Shown piece by piece: positions 8,702 to 18,200 of a stretch of DNA of 64,000 nt. Every line of letters starts with the position of its first letter. Positions within the stretch are counted from its first letter, which is position 1. Below the pieces are notes generated by a model. That model worked only from the letters and a program-made list of their open reading frames with translations. It searched no databases and was not told the origin of the DNA. Source of the stretch: Pontibacter oryzae (GTDB taxonomy: Bacteria > Bacteroidota > Bacteroidia > Cytophagales > Hymenobacteraceae); assembly GCF_003576375.1 (NCBI RefSeq), contig NZ_QWGE01000007.1, positions 1-64,000 on the forward strand. The letters are read 5' to 3'. A program made the translations under genes and the position numbers.

Positions 8702-8742
8702 ACAGAAAGACCCGGTATATGTACCGGGTCTTTCTGTTTTTA
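8702..8742 (+). terminator. Strong terminator after clpX, bidirectional in form
   Basis: ACAGAAAGACCCGGTA (from 8702) and TACCGGGTCTTTCTGT form a near-perfect 16-bp stem with a 4-base loop, followed by TTTTTAT. The arms also carry an A/T run in the reverse direction. Confidence 0.9.
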
Positions 8743-8773
8743 TCACCGCATAGATTTCCTCTTTGATATAAAC

Positions 8774-8808
8774 TACAACTCCTGACGTATGTAGCGCCAG
8801 GAGTTGTA
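8774..8808 (-). terminator. Stem-loop at the 3' end of lpxB
   Basis: TACAACTCCTG (8774-8784) and CAGGAGTTGTA (8798-8808) form an 11-bp perfect stem. It lies about 20 bases past the lpxB stop on the minus strand. Only a weak T-tract follows, so termination efficiency is uncertain. Confidence 0.6.
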
Positions 8809-8829
8809 ATTTGTACATTAGACTGAGAT

Positions 8830-9951
8830 TTATAATCGCTCTTTCCGTAGGTACTGCACCATTAGCTCTGCTGCCCTTTTGGCAGTACGGAACTCCCCTA
8901 TCCGCTGGCGCACGAGTTTATAGCCCTCTTGCTGCTGCTTCATGAAATGATTATCAAATAGGATGCGCTTGAGCTCTGCTATTATCTGTTTTGCCGTAAA
9001 CTCATCCTGAATCAGTTCGGTTACCACTGGTTTATCTGCGATCAGGTTTACCAGCGATATATATGGCACCTTGATCACCATTTTACCTATAGTATAGGAA
9101 ATGGCGCTTGTCTTGTAGCAAACCACTTGCAGCACGCCAAATAATGCCGTTTCAAGAGTAGCTGTACCCGATGTTACCAACGCTGCCTTGGCATGCGCCA
9201 GCAGGTCATAGGTTTGGTCGTAAATGATCTTGATGTTAGGGTCCTTGTTGTACTGCTCATAGTACTCTTTCGAGAAATTGCTTACCCCAGCCACTACAAA
9301 CTGATAATCTCGGAAGTTGGGTAGCACGCTTAGCATTATATGCAGCATGTTTTCTATTTCCTGACGCCGGCTACCCGGAAGTAAAGCTATAATCGGCTTG
9401 TTATTATAAAGCTTATTGCGCGACCTGAAATCATCGCTAGCCACGTGGTCGGTTACGGAGTCGTTTACCGGGTTGCCCACATAATCTACCTTGTAATCGA
9501 AACGGGCATAAAAATCCTTCTCGAAGGGCATGATCACAAACATCCGGTCCACGGCTTTCTTAATGCCATGCACACGCCCTTGGTTCCAAGCCCAGATTTT
9601 AGGAGAAATATAGTAGAAAACCTTGATGCCCTGCTTTTTTGCATAACGCGCAATGCGCATGTTAAACCCGGCGTAATCCACCAGGATCACCACATCGGGT
9701 TGGTAAGCCTTTATGTCGCTTTTGGCCTCTTTAAGAAACCCCAGGATCTTGCGCAGGCTCTTAAAAACTTCGGCAAAGCCCATAAAAGCCATTTCCTGGT
9801 AATGGCGCACCAGGTCCATACCGGCAGCCTGCATCATATCGCCCCCCCAGCCTCTTATTTCTGCTTCCGGATCCTGGATACGGAGTTGCTTGATAAGGTT
9901 GGAAGCATGCAGATCGCCGGAGCGCTCCCCGGCAATAATGTAATATTTCAT
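8830..9951 (-). CDS. lpxB: Lipid-A-disaccharide synthase
   Basis: Inner-membrane-associated GT19 glycosyltransferase that joins UDP-2,3-diacylglucosamine and lipid X to make the lipid A disaccharide. The 373-residue protein matches the family length. It opens with YYIIAGERSGDLHASNL, the family N-terminal signature. The central KVFYYISPKIWAWNQGR block and PGSRRQEI (about 195-202) sugar-nucleotide region are conserved, as is the SGTATLETAL stretch (about 265-274). Start ATG at 9951. It is 71 bases downstream of queD on the same strand with no promoter seen between, so it may be the last gene of the 12.4-8.8 kb train. A second outer-membrane sugar gene, hldD, lies 2.5 kb away. Confidence 0.97.
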   Translation of the reverse strand: MKYYIIAGERSGDLHASNLIKQLRIQDPEAEIRGWGGDMMQAAGMDLVRHYQEMAFMGFAEVFKSLRKILGFLKEAKSDIKAYQPDVVILVDYAGFNMRIARYAKKQGIKVFYYISPKIWAWNQGRVHGIKKAVDRMFVIMPFEKDFYARFDYKVDYVGNPVNDSVTDHVASDDFRSRNKLYNNKPIIALLPGSRRQEIENMLHIMLSVLPNFRDYQFVVAGVSNFSKEYYEQYNKDPNIKIIYDQTYDLLAHAKAALVTSGTATLETALFGVLQVVCYKTSAISYTIGKMVIKVPYISLVNLIADKPVVTELIQDEFTAKQIIAELKRILFDNHFMKQQQEGYKLVRQRIGEFRTAKRAAELMVQYLRKERL

Positions 9952-10022
9952 GGGTTTGAATCTTTTGGAGCGGGCAGGCTTGCGTCTTAAACCATCAACG
10001 TATAAACGCAGACTTGCTGTAC

Positions 10023-10445
10023 TTATTCTCCGAAGTACTCTACGTAGTTACGCGGAGTTTCATATAACTTCAGGCTGTGCAGTGTGGCGATACCGTTTGA
10101 TATTTCCTGAATGCGCGGCTCCAGAATTTTCCAGAACTCAACCACCAGGTTCTCGGTGCTTGCCAGCTTGTCTTCCATGAACTGAACATCCAGGTTTAGG
10201 TTCTTGTGGTCTACTTTATCAATAATGTGAGTACGGATCAGTGTGCTTAGTTTTTTGAGGTCAATCACGAAGCCTGTGTCCGGGTCGGGTTTGCCCTTTA
10301 CCGTTACAATCAGCTCATAATTGTGCCCATGCCAGTTAGTATTGGCGCATGGCCCGAAAACCTCTTTATTCTTTGCCAACGACCAGTTCGGGTTGAATAG
10401 CTTATGAGCGGCATTGAAGTGCTCTAACCTGCTAACGTAAATCAT
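10023..10445 (-). CDS. queD: 6-carboxy-5,6,7,8-tetrahydropterin synthase (QueD/PTPS family)
   Basis: Cytoplasmic zinc enzyme converting 7,8-dihydroneopterin triphosphate to 6-carboxytetrahydropterin, an early step of queuosine (7-deazaguanine) synthesis. The 140-residue protein has all three zinc ligands: His14 in FNAAHKL, and His39 and His41 in WHGHNY. The catalytic Cys33 lies in FGPCANTNW. The family also includes 6-pyruvoyl-tetrahydropterin synthases; QueD is the usual bacterial assignment, but no other queuosine gene is in the window. Its ATG follows the permease stop codon with no spacer, implying translational coupling with a transport system that has no obvious functional link. Confidence 0.9.
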   Translation of the reverse strand: MIYVSRLEHFNAAHKLFNPNWSLAKNKEVFGPCANTNWHGHNYELIVTVKGKPDPDTGFVIDLKKLSTLIRTHIIDKVDHKNLNLDVQFMEDKLASTENLVVEFWKILEPRIQEISNGIATLHSLKLYETPRNYVEYFGE

Positions 10446-11456
10446 TTATCCTCTAAAATTGTAATTCTTTTTGAACAGCAAATATACGAAGAAAGGAACA
10501 CCAAAGAACGAAGTAATGATTCCAATCGGCAATCCGGCTGGCGGATAAATTATCCTGGAGATTAAATCGCAGAGCAGCATGAACAAACCGCCGATAAACG
10601 CGCAGAAAAGCAGGTTAGTGCGGCCAGTAATTCCGAGCAAGCCACGCGTTACGTGCGGCACGATCAGGCCCACAAAACCAATCGGCCCCGACGTGGCCAC
10701 CGCAAAGCCTGTAACTACCGAGATGGTTGCCAAAATAACCCAGCGTGTGCGTGCTACCCGTATGCCCATGGCCTGTGCCCGTTCTTCTCCGAGTAAAAGT
10801 ATGTTTAGCTCTTTCTGATAAAAGACGAAAAACAACAGAGCCAATAGTAAAGCCATACTTGGGTAAGGCACCAGGCTCCAACTGGCCCGCTCAAAACTAC
10901 CCATCGACCAGAAAATAACTGATTTCAGCTTGCCTTCTGAATCTGACAGAAAAGTGAGCAGCCCCACCACAGCGGTAACCAGCGAGCTTAAAGCAATACC
11001 TGCCAGTAGAAGCTGCGATGGTATGATTTGCCGCTTACGGTAACCAAGTACTACAACTACTAAAGTAACCAGAAAAGCACCCGCCAGCGCAAAAACAGGA
11101 GGCAAATAAATACCTGCAACGCTAATCGGCACAAAGCCAAAAAAAACGATGACTGCGCCCAACGATGCACCAGAAGCAGTACCCAGTAAGTATGGATCGG
11201 CGAGTCCGTTATTGACCATGGCCTGCATAAGGTAGCCACAAAATGCCAGCGAGGCTCCTACCACCAAAGCCAGCAGCAGGCGCGGCAAGCGCAAATGCAG
11301 GATAGCGTACTGGGTGGTATTATTTGGGTTATAGTTTAAGAAAGTATCGGCTATGGTTGCAAAGTTCGTCTTGAAAGAACCTACCTGCAGCCCAAGCATC
11401 AATACTACCAAAATCAGCAGCAGCGCAAGTATAATGTATGAGCTTTGCCGCATCAT
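10446..11456 (-). CDS. FecCD/BtuC-family ABC transporter permease
   Basis: Inner-membrane permease subunit of a type II ABC importer for iron-siderophore, haem or vitamin B12. The 336-residue, very hydrophobic protein has about nine or ten membrane segments, as in BtuC. Family hallmarks are LRLPRLLLALVVGASLAFCG near the N-terminus, the EERAQAMGI coupling-helix region, and SGPIGFVGLIVPHVTRGL followed by DLISR. Its start overlaps the stop of the substrate-binding lipoprotein gene by 4 bases (ATGA), so the two are coupled. No ATPase subunit gene lies beside it. The substrate cannot be told from sequence. Confidence 0.93.
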   Translation of the reverse strand: MMRQSSYIILALLLILVVLMLGLQVGSFKTNFATIADTFLNYNPNNTTQYAILHLRLPRLLLALVVGASLAFCGYLMQAMVNNGLADPYLLGTASGASLGAVIVFFGFVPISVAGIYLPPVFALAGAFLVTLVVVVLGYRKRQIIPSQLLLAGIALSSLVTAVVGLLTFLSDSEGKLKSVIFWSMGSFERASWSLVPYPSMALLLALLFFVFYQKELNILLLGEERAQAMGIRVARTRWVILATISVVTGFAVATSGPIGFVGLIVPHVTRGLLGITGRTNLLFCAFIGGLFMLLCDLISRIIYPPAGLPIGIITSFFGVPFFVYLLFKKNYNFRG

Positions 11457-12361
11457 TTATACAGGAATTCCTCCAACTCCCACAATGAAGCCACTACCCG
11501 CGGGCTGGGCCGCGACATTAGATCATCCGTTGGTTTATACAGTTGGTTGTTTTGATAGGCCTTTATCTTTCGGAGCTCAGGATATTGGTTAAAGAACTTT
11601 TCTTCCAGCTCCTCTTTCGTTCCGCCCAACAGTACATCCGGGTTCAGTTTCAGGATATACTCTCTTGTAAGGGCTGGATACGGCTGCTCAAAAAGCTCTT
11701 TCACGGCGTTCTCTGCGCCAAGTATGCGCAGCTTATCCGTAAGTATGGTATTCTGCCCGTAAACATAGATCGGGTCTACCCAGGTAATGGCCAGCACTTG
11801 TTGTTGGTTTTTACTTTGCTGATGGCGCTTTTTGAGTTGAGCTACCTCCTGGCGTAGCGAGTCTGTCAGCTGCTTTGCCTGCTGCTCCCGGCCCATAATG
11901 CGTCCAATATCTTCCAGGCCGGCAAAAATGCTCTCCACCGTTTCATACTTCTGATAGTAGACCGGCACACCTAGTTCTTGTAAACGCTCGGCTACTTCCA
12001 AAGGCGTAATACCCTCTACGGTAAAAATGAGGTCCGGCTTCAGGGCAAGCACCTGCTCATAATCCACGGGGTAGTTGTTTACCTCGGGCTTCTGCAGTAC
12101 CGCCGCTGGGTAATCGCAGTTGGGGGTGCGGGCAACAATGCTGCTGGTATCCAAAACGGCAAAAAGCATTTCCGTCATAGAGGAGGCCAGTGCAAAGACG
12201 CGCTCCGGCCTTTTAGGCAGTTTAAGCTCACGGCCTAGGTCGTCGTGCAGCACGAGTTGCTGCTCCTTTTGCTTTTCCTGAGGGCTGCAAGATAACAGCA
12301 ACAGGCAAAGCAGCGTTTGAAGTATGAATCTGGCTTGTTTCAAAGTATAGATGGCCTGCAC
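11453..12361 (-). CDS. BtuF-like periplasmic substrate-binding lipoprotein
   Basis: Solute-binding protein of a cobalamin/iron-chelate ABC importer. An N-terminal hydrophobic segment ends in lipobox LLSC (Cys25), so it should be lipid-anchored. The mature part has the family N-lobe opening (LPKRPERVFALASSMTEMLF), the NYPVDYEQVLALKPDLIF block, a long connecting helix and C-lobe GAENAVKELF. The coordinates use a GTG start at 12361; TTG at 12343 would give a cleaner signal peptide (MKQARFILQ...) and is equally possible, and neither has a good ribosome site. It is divergent from hldD, from which it is separated by only 68 bases, so the promoters must be compact or overlapping. Confidence 0.88.
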   Translation of the reverse strand: MQAIYTLKQARFILQTLLCLLLLSCSPQEKQKEQQLVLHDDLGRELKLPKRPERVFALASSMTEMLFAVLDTSSIVARTPNCDYPAAVLQKPEVNNYPVDYEQVLALKPDLIFTVEGITPLEVAERLQELGVPVYYQKYETVESIFAGLEDIGRIMGREQQAKQLTDSLRQEVAQLKKRHQQSKNQQQVLAITWVDPIYVYGQNTILTDKLRILGAENAVKELFEQPYPALTREYILKLNPDVLLGGTKEELEEKFFNQYPELRKIKAYQNNQLYKPTDDLMSRPSPRVVASLWELEEFLYK

Positions 12362-12429
12362 GTGCGCAGGCGGCTCGGTTTATTTTCGTAAATTTAGCGC
12401 AATTTTAGTTATAGGCTTAACAAAGAACC

Positions 12430-13395
12430 ATGATAGTAGTAACAGGTGCCGCAGGTTTTATTGCCAGCTGCCTCGTAAGCAGGCTGAACCAGGACAATTT
12501 TAACGATATAGTGGTAGTGGATAATTTCTCCGTTGCCAAAAAAGAAGACAATCTAAAAGGAAAGAAAATAAAGGAGTTTGTAGACCGCGAGAACTTCTTT
12601 GAATGGCTGGATAATAATTATGAAGAAGTAGAGTTCGTCTTCCATTTGGGCGCCCGCACTGATACCACGGAGTTTAACAAGGACGTGTTTGATCTCCTGA
12701 ACCTGAACTACTCCAAAAAGATGTGGAATGCCTGTGCCGAGTACCAGATTCCGATGGTATATGCTTCCTCTGCCGCTACTTATGGCTCCGGCTCGCTGGG
12801 CTACGATGATAACGAAGCCACCATTCCGCTGCTCAAGCCACTGAACCCCTACGGCGACTCCAAAAACGACTTCGATAAGTGGGCACTGGAGCAAACAGCC
12901 AAGCCTTTCTTCTGGACAGGTCTCAAGTTCTTTAACGTATACGGCCCCAACGAGTACCACAAGGCGCGCATGGCCTCCGTTATTTTCCATACTTACAACC
13001 AGATCAAAGAGAAGGGCAGCATGACGCTTTTCCGTTCGCACAACCCCGACTATGCCGACGGCGAGCAAATGCGCGACTTTGTGTATGTGAAGGATGTAGT
13101 GGAAGTATGCGTGTTCCTGATGCACCACCGCAAGAATTCCGGCATCTATAACCTTGGCTCAGGCGAAGCCCGCACGTTTATGGCCCTTGCCCTGAATACT
13201 TTCGAGGCTATGGGTGTGCCAGCTGATATCGATTTTATGGATACCCCAGAAAGCATCCGCGACACATACCAGTATTTTACCGAGGCCAACATGAGCAAGC
13301 TACGCTCCATTGGCTACAACAAGCCATTCTATACTTTAGAGGAAGGCGTGAAAGACTACGTGCAGAATTACCTGCTACCAGGTAAGTATTACTAA
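12430..13395 (+). CDS. hldD: ADP-L-glycero-D-manno-heptose 6-epimerase
   Basis: NADP-dependent extended short-chain dehydrogenase that epimerises ADP-D,D-heptose to ADP-L,D-heptose, the precursor of LPS core heptose. The Rossmann start VTGAAGFIAS lies at residues 4-12, with Ala where many family members have Gly. The catalytic region has YASSAATYG (111-119) and Tyr141-x3-Lys145 (PYGDSK). The HldD-typical segments KFFNVYGPNEYHK and MRDFVYVKDVV are present, and the length (321) fits. First gene of a short plus-strand block; followed by a good terminator. Works in the same envelope pathway as lpxB nearby. Confidence 0.93.
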   Translation: MIVVTGAAGFIASCLVSRLNQDNFNDIVVVDNFSVAKKEDNLKGKKIKEFVDRENFFEWLDNNYEEVEFVFHLGARTDTTEFNKDVFDLLNLNYSKKMWNACAEYQIPMVYASSAATYGSGSLGYDDNEATIPLLKPLNPYGDSKNDFDKWALEQTAKPFFWTGLKFFNVYGPNEYHKARMASVIFHTYNQIKEKGSMTLFRSHNPDYADGEQMRDFVYVKDVVEVCVFLMHHRKNSGIYNLGSGEARTFMALALNTFEAMGVPADIDFMDTPESIRDTYQYFTEANMSKLRSIGYNKPFYTLEEGVKDYVQNYLLPGKYY

Positions 13396-13421
13396 GTATA
13401 AAATCAGCTTAATATTATAGC

Positions 13422-13468
13422 AATGCTGAAGTATAATCTGAAAGGTTTATACTTCAGCATTTTTCTTT
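13422..13468 (+). terminator. Terminator after hldD
   Basis: AATGCTGAAGTATAA (13422-13436) and TTTATACTTCAGCATT (about 13446-13461) form a 15-bp stem with TTTTC after it. Each arm contains a copy of the AAGTATA/TATACTT word. Confidence 0.85.
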
Positions 13469-13521
13469 TGAGGCTACTGGGTAAAGCTTTATCTTAAGGC
13501 ATACTTTGTAACGTATACTTT

Positions 13522-14076
13522 ATGGAGCAAGCCGAGAAAACCATGATCGACAACCTATACAAGAACACAGGTAAAACATTGGAGCAATGGGTTGCCGTTG
13601 TACGGGAGCAAAACCTGGCCAGGCACGGCGAGGTGATCAAGTTCCTGAAGGAGGAGCACAACTTTACGCACGGCTTTGCAAACCTGGTGGCACACAAAGC
13701 CAAAGGCTCCGATGCCGGGTCGGTGGAGAACAAAGATGACCTGATCGCGAAGCAATACAAGGGCAAAGAGCACTTTCTGCCGGTATATGAAACGTTAATC
13801 GCAGAAGTGCAGCGCTTCGGAAACGATGTGGAGGTTGCCCCTAAAAATGCTTATATAAGTTTACGCCGCAAAAAGCAGTTTGCCATACTTCAGCCGGCCA
13901 CTAAAACCCGCTTCGAAGTTGGCCTAAACCTTAAGGGCCAGGAGCCAAGCGGTATACTGGAGCCGATCACTAAAGCCAACGCCATGTGCTCTCACAAGAT
14001 AAACCTTAATGGCCTTAACGATATCTCGCCTGAGGTTCTGGAATGGCTCCGCACTGCATACAATCAAGCCGGATAA
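13522..14076 (+). CDS. DUF4287 and DUF5655 domain protein
   Basis: Predicted cytoplasmic protein of 184 residues with no known reaction. The N-terminal part (residues about 8-65: NTGKTLEQWVAVVREQ and the KFLKEEHNFTHGFANLVAHK helix) matches the DUF4287 pattern. The C-terminal part (about 75-184: HFLPVYETLIAEV, VEVAPKNAYISLRRKKQF and FEVGLNLKG) matches DUF5655, a transport-like fold of unknown role. The two-domain order is common in Bacteroidota and Actinobacteria. No signal peptide. The next gene starts 9 bases after its stop, so the two are probably co-transcribed. Domain names are from memory of the families and were not searched. Confidence 0.8.
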   Translation: MEQAEKTMIDNLYKNTGKTLEQWVAVVREQNLARHGEVIKFLKEEHNFTHGFANLVAHKAKGSDAGSVENKDDLIAKQYKGKEHFLPVYETLIAEVQRFGNDVEVAPKNAYISLRRKKQFAILQPATKTRFEVGLNLKGQEPSGILEPITKANAMCSHKINLNGLNDISPEVLEWLRTAYNQAG

Positions 14077-14085
14077 TTTTAAACG

Positions 14086-14544
14086 ATGAAAAAGCTTTTA
14101 GCCCTTCTTATATTTTGTACCGCCGGATTTGCCGCCGACGCGCAATCATCCAACCCAACCTATAACAAGACCCTCGCCGACTCGCTGGGTGCTGATGACT
14201 ATGGCATGAAATCTTATGTGCTGGTGGTGCTGAAAACCGGCACTGCCAAAATCACGGACCAAGCTAGGGTAAGCGAGTTGTTCCGAGGCCACATGGACAA
14301 TATAGGTAAGATGGCCGAAGCCGGTAAATTGGTTGTAGCTGGCCCGCTCGGAAAGAACGACAAAGCTTACCGGGGCATTTTTATACTTGATGTAAAGACT
14401 CTGGACGAGGCCAAAGCCCTGCTGCAAACCGACCCAGCCGTAAAAGCCAAGCTACTGGATGCGGAGCTTTACGAATGGTATGGCTCTGCAGCACTGCCCG
14501 TTTACTTGCCCGTGCACGGCCAGATAGAGAAAATCCGGCCCTAA
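14086..14544 (+). CDS. Secreted YciI-like protein
   Basis: A 152-residue protein with an N-terminal signal peptide (MKKLLALLIFCTAGFAADAQ, cleavage probably after ADAQ) and a YciI-like/ferredoxin-fold domain: YVLVVLKTG, the FRGHMDNIGKMAEAGKLVVAGPLG block and YRGIFILDV. YciI homologues are usually small cytoplasmic proteins, so an exported version is a Bacteroidota variant with unknown substrate. The conserved His of FRGHM, thought to be part of the active site in YciI proteins, is present. Its stop is one base from the end of the convergent DUF4369 gene, and no terminator fits between them. Confidence 0.8.
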   Translation: MKKLLALLIFCTAGFAADAQSSNPTYNKTLADSLGADDYGMKSYVLVVLKTGTAKITDQARVSELFRGHMDNIGKMAEAGKLVVAGPLGKNDKAYRGIFILDVKTLDEAKALLQTDPAVKAKLLDAELYEWYGSAALPVYLPVHGQIEKIRP

Positions 14545-14545
14545 G

Positions 14546-15160
14546 CTATTGATCGGAAAGAGCCAGAAACTCAGCCAACTGCCTACCATACAGGCTATCT
14601 TTTACTTTTTGGCTGAGTAAGGTGTATAGCTCGGCAACCTGGTCTCTACTCCAAGTCTCTTTTCTAACATTCAACACATAGGCACTAAAATACTCATCCG
14701 GGTTTCTTTGGATAAACGCTGCATCATCCGCTGCCTGATTATTCCTAAAATAATCCTGCGCAATATTTCCGCTTGTTTTATAAAGTGATCCTTTAGTGCC
14801 ATCAAATGGAATTACCTTATTCTCGAGCCACACCGGCGCGGCATCGGTTAACCTATACCTTTGCACATTCTTTCCATCGGCAGCGTAAACCGGTCCTTTT
14901 ATCCCGACAAACACAAGCATGGCCTCGTTCGGTACCGTGCCTGTAAGTATAAATTTCCCTTTTCTGATTTGTGTGGAGTCTGAGAGCGGTGCGCTATTGA
15001 ACTTGTCTTGGTTAAGGATGTACACCCACGTACTATCCGTAGCGCCAGCAATGCTACCATGTAAAGTATAACCTGCTCTGGAAACAGGTTTTTGTGCGGC
15101 GCAAGCCGAGAAAAGTACTGCCAGCGAAGCCAGCCATAGCGCGTGTTTAAGTTTGTTCAT
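14546..15160 (-). CDS. DUF4369-domain lipoprotein
   Basis: A 204-residue probable lipoprotein: hydrophobic N-terminus ending in lipobox FSAC at residues about 17-20. The mature part YTLHGSIAGATDSTWVYIL... with FILTGTVPNEAML resembles the DUF4369 beta-sandwich that usually precedes a thioredoxin domain in Bacteroidota thiol-disulfide proteins. The C-terminal thioredoxin domain is missing here; only a helical tail remains, with the NPDEYFSAYVLN stretch that normally links the two. It is therefore a stand-alone or truncated member of unknown function. Convergent with the YciI-like gene; 59 bases upstream of its start is the end of the large outer-membrane gene. Confidence 0.75.
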   Translation of the reverse strand: MNKLKHALWLASLAVLFSACAAQKPVSRAGYTLHGSIAGATDSTWVYILNQDKFNSAPLSDSTQIRKGKFILTGTVPNEAMLVFVGIKGPVYAADGKNVQRYRLTDAAPVWLENKVIPFDGTKGSLYKTSGNIAQDYFRNNQAADDAAFIQRNPDEYFSAYVLNVRKETWSRDQVAELYTLLSQKVKDSLYGRQLAEFLALSDQ

Positions 15161-15219
15161 GGAAGGAATAAAAGCTGTATCTAAAATAAAGCAAAACCCA
15201 CTTGGCTACAAAACAATTT

Positions 15220-18200
15220 TTAAAACAGCACCGATACCTGTGTGCGGCCGGTATGCACTGCCCCTACCCCATTGGCTTTGCGGCCATCGTAATTGAAAGA
15301 TATGTTCAGGCCGTTGCTCAGGCGCTGCTGCATCACCAGAGACCAGGTCATGTTGTTGCCGGGGCGCAGGGCGTTCAGAATTTCGTAGCCAACGTAGGAG
15401 GTTTGCACGCCTTCGAAGGCAATGTTCACATACTTTATGTTCCCAGATAGCGTGCGCTTGCCCACCTGGTTCAGTTTCGTTTCCAGGCCCAACTCATGGA
15501 AAACGGCTTCCTGGCTTTGTTCTGCGCTTTCCAGCACATCTTTCTTTAGCGAGTACTGGTACTTGCCTGTAAAACGCAGCTTGGTGTTTGGCTGGTACGC
15601 CAACTCCGGCGAGAGCTCCTGCGCCTGAATCTTAAAATTCTTGGAGCTTAGGAAACTCGATTGGTTTTCGCGCACATTATACCCTGCACTTAGCTGCGAG
15701 CTCAGCACTTCGTTTAGGTTCAGGCGGCCAATGGCAGTATGGTTTAGCACATTCCGGGTTTCGGTACCATTATTTAATAGTTGCTTTTGCTCATTTTGCT
15801 GCACAGTATACTCTAGGCCATACTTCGGGTCGCTGCGCTTAAAGTATACCGTGTGCCGCAGCTGCTTCACCAACGATATCAGAAACTGGTCTTCAACATC
15901 CTGGCTAAACGGGTTAAAGCGCTGCGCCAGATTATCGTCCGTCGTTTTTTTATTGATGCTCACCGATGTCAGCATGGAGAAGTTGGATAGCGTGGCCTTT
16001 ATGCCCGGGGCCTGGCGCCAGTTACGCGGCGCTGAGGTAATAAGCCGGTACGAAAATGTATTGGTATAGGCATTTATGTACTCATCGGTTGGCAAGTATA
16101 TTTTAATATAGCGGCGCTGATCCACGGTTTGCGCCTCCAGGTAGTCGTTCAGGTTGTTGGGGTCGCCGCCCTCGCGCAGGTAGTGCGTTCCTTGCCCCGG
16201 CAGTGTCTCCTGAAAAATATAAATTCTCTTTAGCTCGCGGCCTGTGCCCGTGGCATAACTCAACTCCGATTTAAAACTGCCATCGGCAAAGCTACCGTTC
16301 CAATCCACACGCGACTGAATCGTTTCTTCATCCTTGCCATTTCTAACGCTTAGCTTCCGGTAGGTGGCAAGAATGGCCAAGTCGTTGTTCGGGTTAAGGC
16401 GCGTCTGCAAGCTGGCGTTGTAAGTCTGCCCCACTTCCTTGTTACCAAGCGTGCCTTCCTGCGTGGCGAAGTTATCGGTCCGGTAGCTGTAATCCACCCT
16501 GAACCTGGTAGTGGCCGTGTCGCCGCTTTGCAGGTAAACCATGTGCTGCTCAAAATACTGGGCTGAGCCGATCACCGAGTCAGTGTTTAGTGCCGTAATG
16601 CGGTTTTTATCGAAGCTGTACACATAGCCTGGAGCTACCTTGCCCAGCTTATACTCCAAGTTCATATCGCCCCGGTACCACTCCGATTCCCGCTCGCCCT
16701 GTGTGCTGCGCAGCATGAAAAAGTGATTGCGCGATGTTAGCCTATCCAACGTTTTTATGGCATCCAGGTAATGTTGTACGCCATCGAGCTGGTCTTGCCG
16801 GTACCTGCGGCTCATGCGATAATTAAAGAGGTTATTTAGATCTTGCGACGCACCTACCGAAAAGTTGAAGATATGGTCCTCCGCTTTTTCCGTAGTAGTT
16901 AAACTCCAGTCGCGGTCAAACTCTATGGGGCGGTACCGATCAATGGGCTCAAAAAACTCATCGGCGTACTCGTAGTTCAGGGTGCTGTTCAGTTTATACT
17001 TGCCCAGAAACGCCAACTCCTTCTCTTTTACCACATAGCCCACCCGTAACCCTTTTCCATTATCATCCTGCGCATCAAGGTCAGAGAAACGGTTAATGTC
17101 ATACTCAGAGGCGGCGCCTTCGGCAAAGAAACTGATGCCTTTCTGCAATTCATAATTACCGCCAAACGTGATAAGCTGCTTTTTCTTGGGTGTAGGCAGC
17201 ACACGAACGGGCGCATAACTGCCTTGCCTCTGGCCATTTACGGGGGCCACCCATCGGTAGGCCCGCCCGTTTACCGTTCCATTGATAGCTACATAATCAC
17301 CATTCCCGGAACCTACGTTGGTAAAACTTACGCTGTAATGCGCCTGCTCGGGATCGTTGGAGTATACATACACCCGATCCATACTTTGCCCACTGTTGTA
17401 AACGGTATCGCGGCGAGCGTAAAGTACCTGGGCCGGATCAAACGCCACACTATCGGCACCGGAAGCAATGGCAAGCTGCAGGCTATCGCCAACACTCGCC
17501 AGTAAGCGCTTCTGCTCAGCATTCAGGTTTAGGTTAAGCAGGCTGTTTGGGTTATCGCTTTCGTTATAGTAGTTGGCGTATACTTGTAACTTATCGAGGT
17601 TCTGGTAATGGCTCAGGTGGTAAATGCCGCGGCTATAGTTTTGGTCAGAGTATTCAAAATCTACCTTAATCCGTGAGTTTTTAGTGATGACGTGGTTGGT
17701 GGTGAAAGTGATCTCCGCCTGATTGTAATCGATCACATAATCATAGTCATAGCCCCGCTGAAGCAGCACGCCATCCAGGAAAACCCGCTCAGAGTTTGCC
17801 AGCACAATAATGTATAGCTCATTGTTAGGCCCGCGCAACCGGTAAGGGCCCAGCACACCTTCCTGCGGTTTAACAATCTGGGAGGCAAACTTCCCTTTAG
17901 ACACAGATGCGGCCACCGTGGTTACCCCCTGCCGTTTCGGGTCTTCACCGAGTTTGTAGGTAAAGGCACCGCCCTGCACGTTTTTGTAAAACTGCATAAA
18001 GTATGAGGGCTTGCTTTTAAGCACCACGTCGCCGGCTGTAAGCTGCCAGAGCCTGTGCCGCAGCGTAATGTATACTTTGTCAAACTCTTGCAGTTGCTGC
18101 GTGTTCCCCTCGGGCTGGAACGGAATATTCTGGTCGGTAATAGCGGCGGTTATACTTATGTCGTCGGTTAGCTTGCCATCCAACTGTAGGTTAAGTGCCG

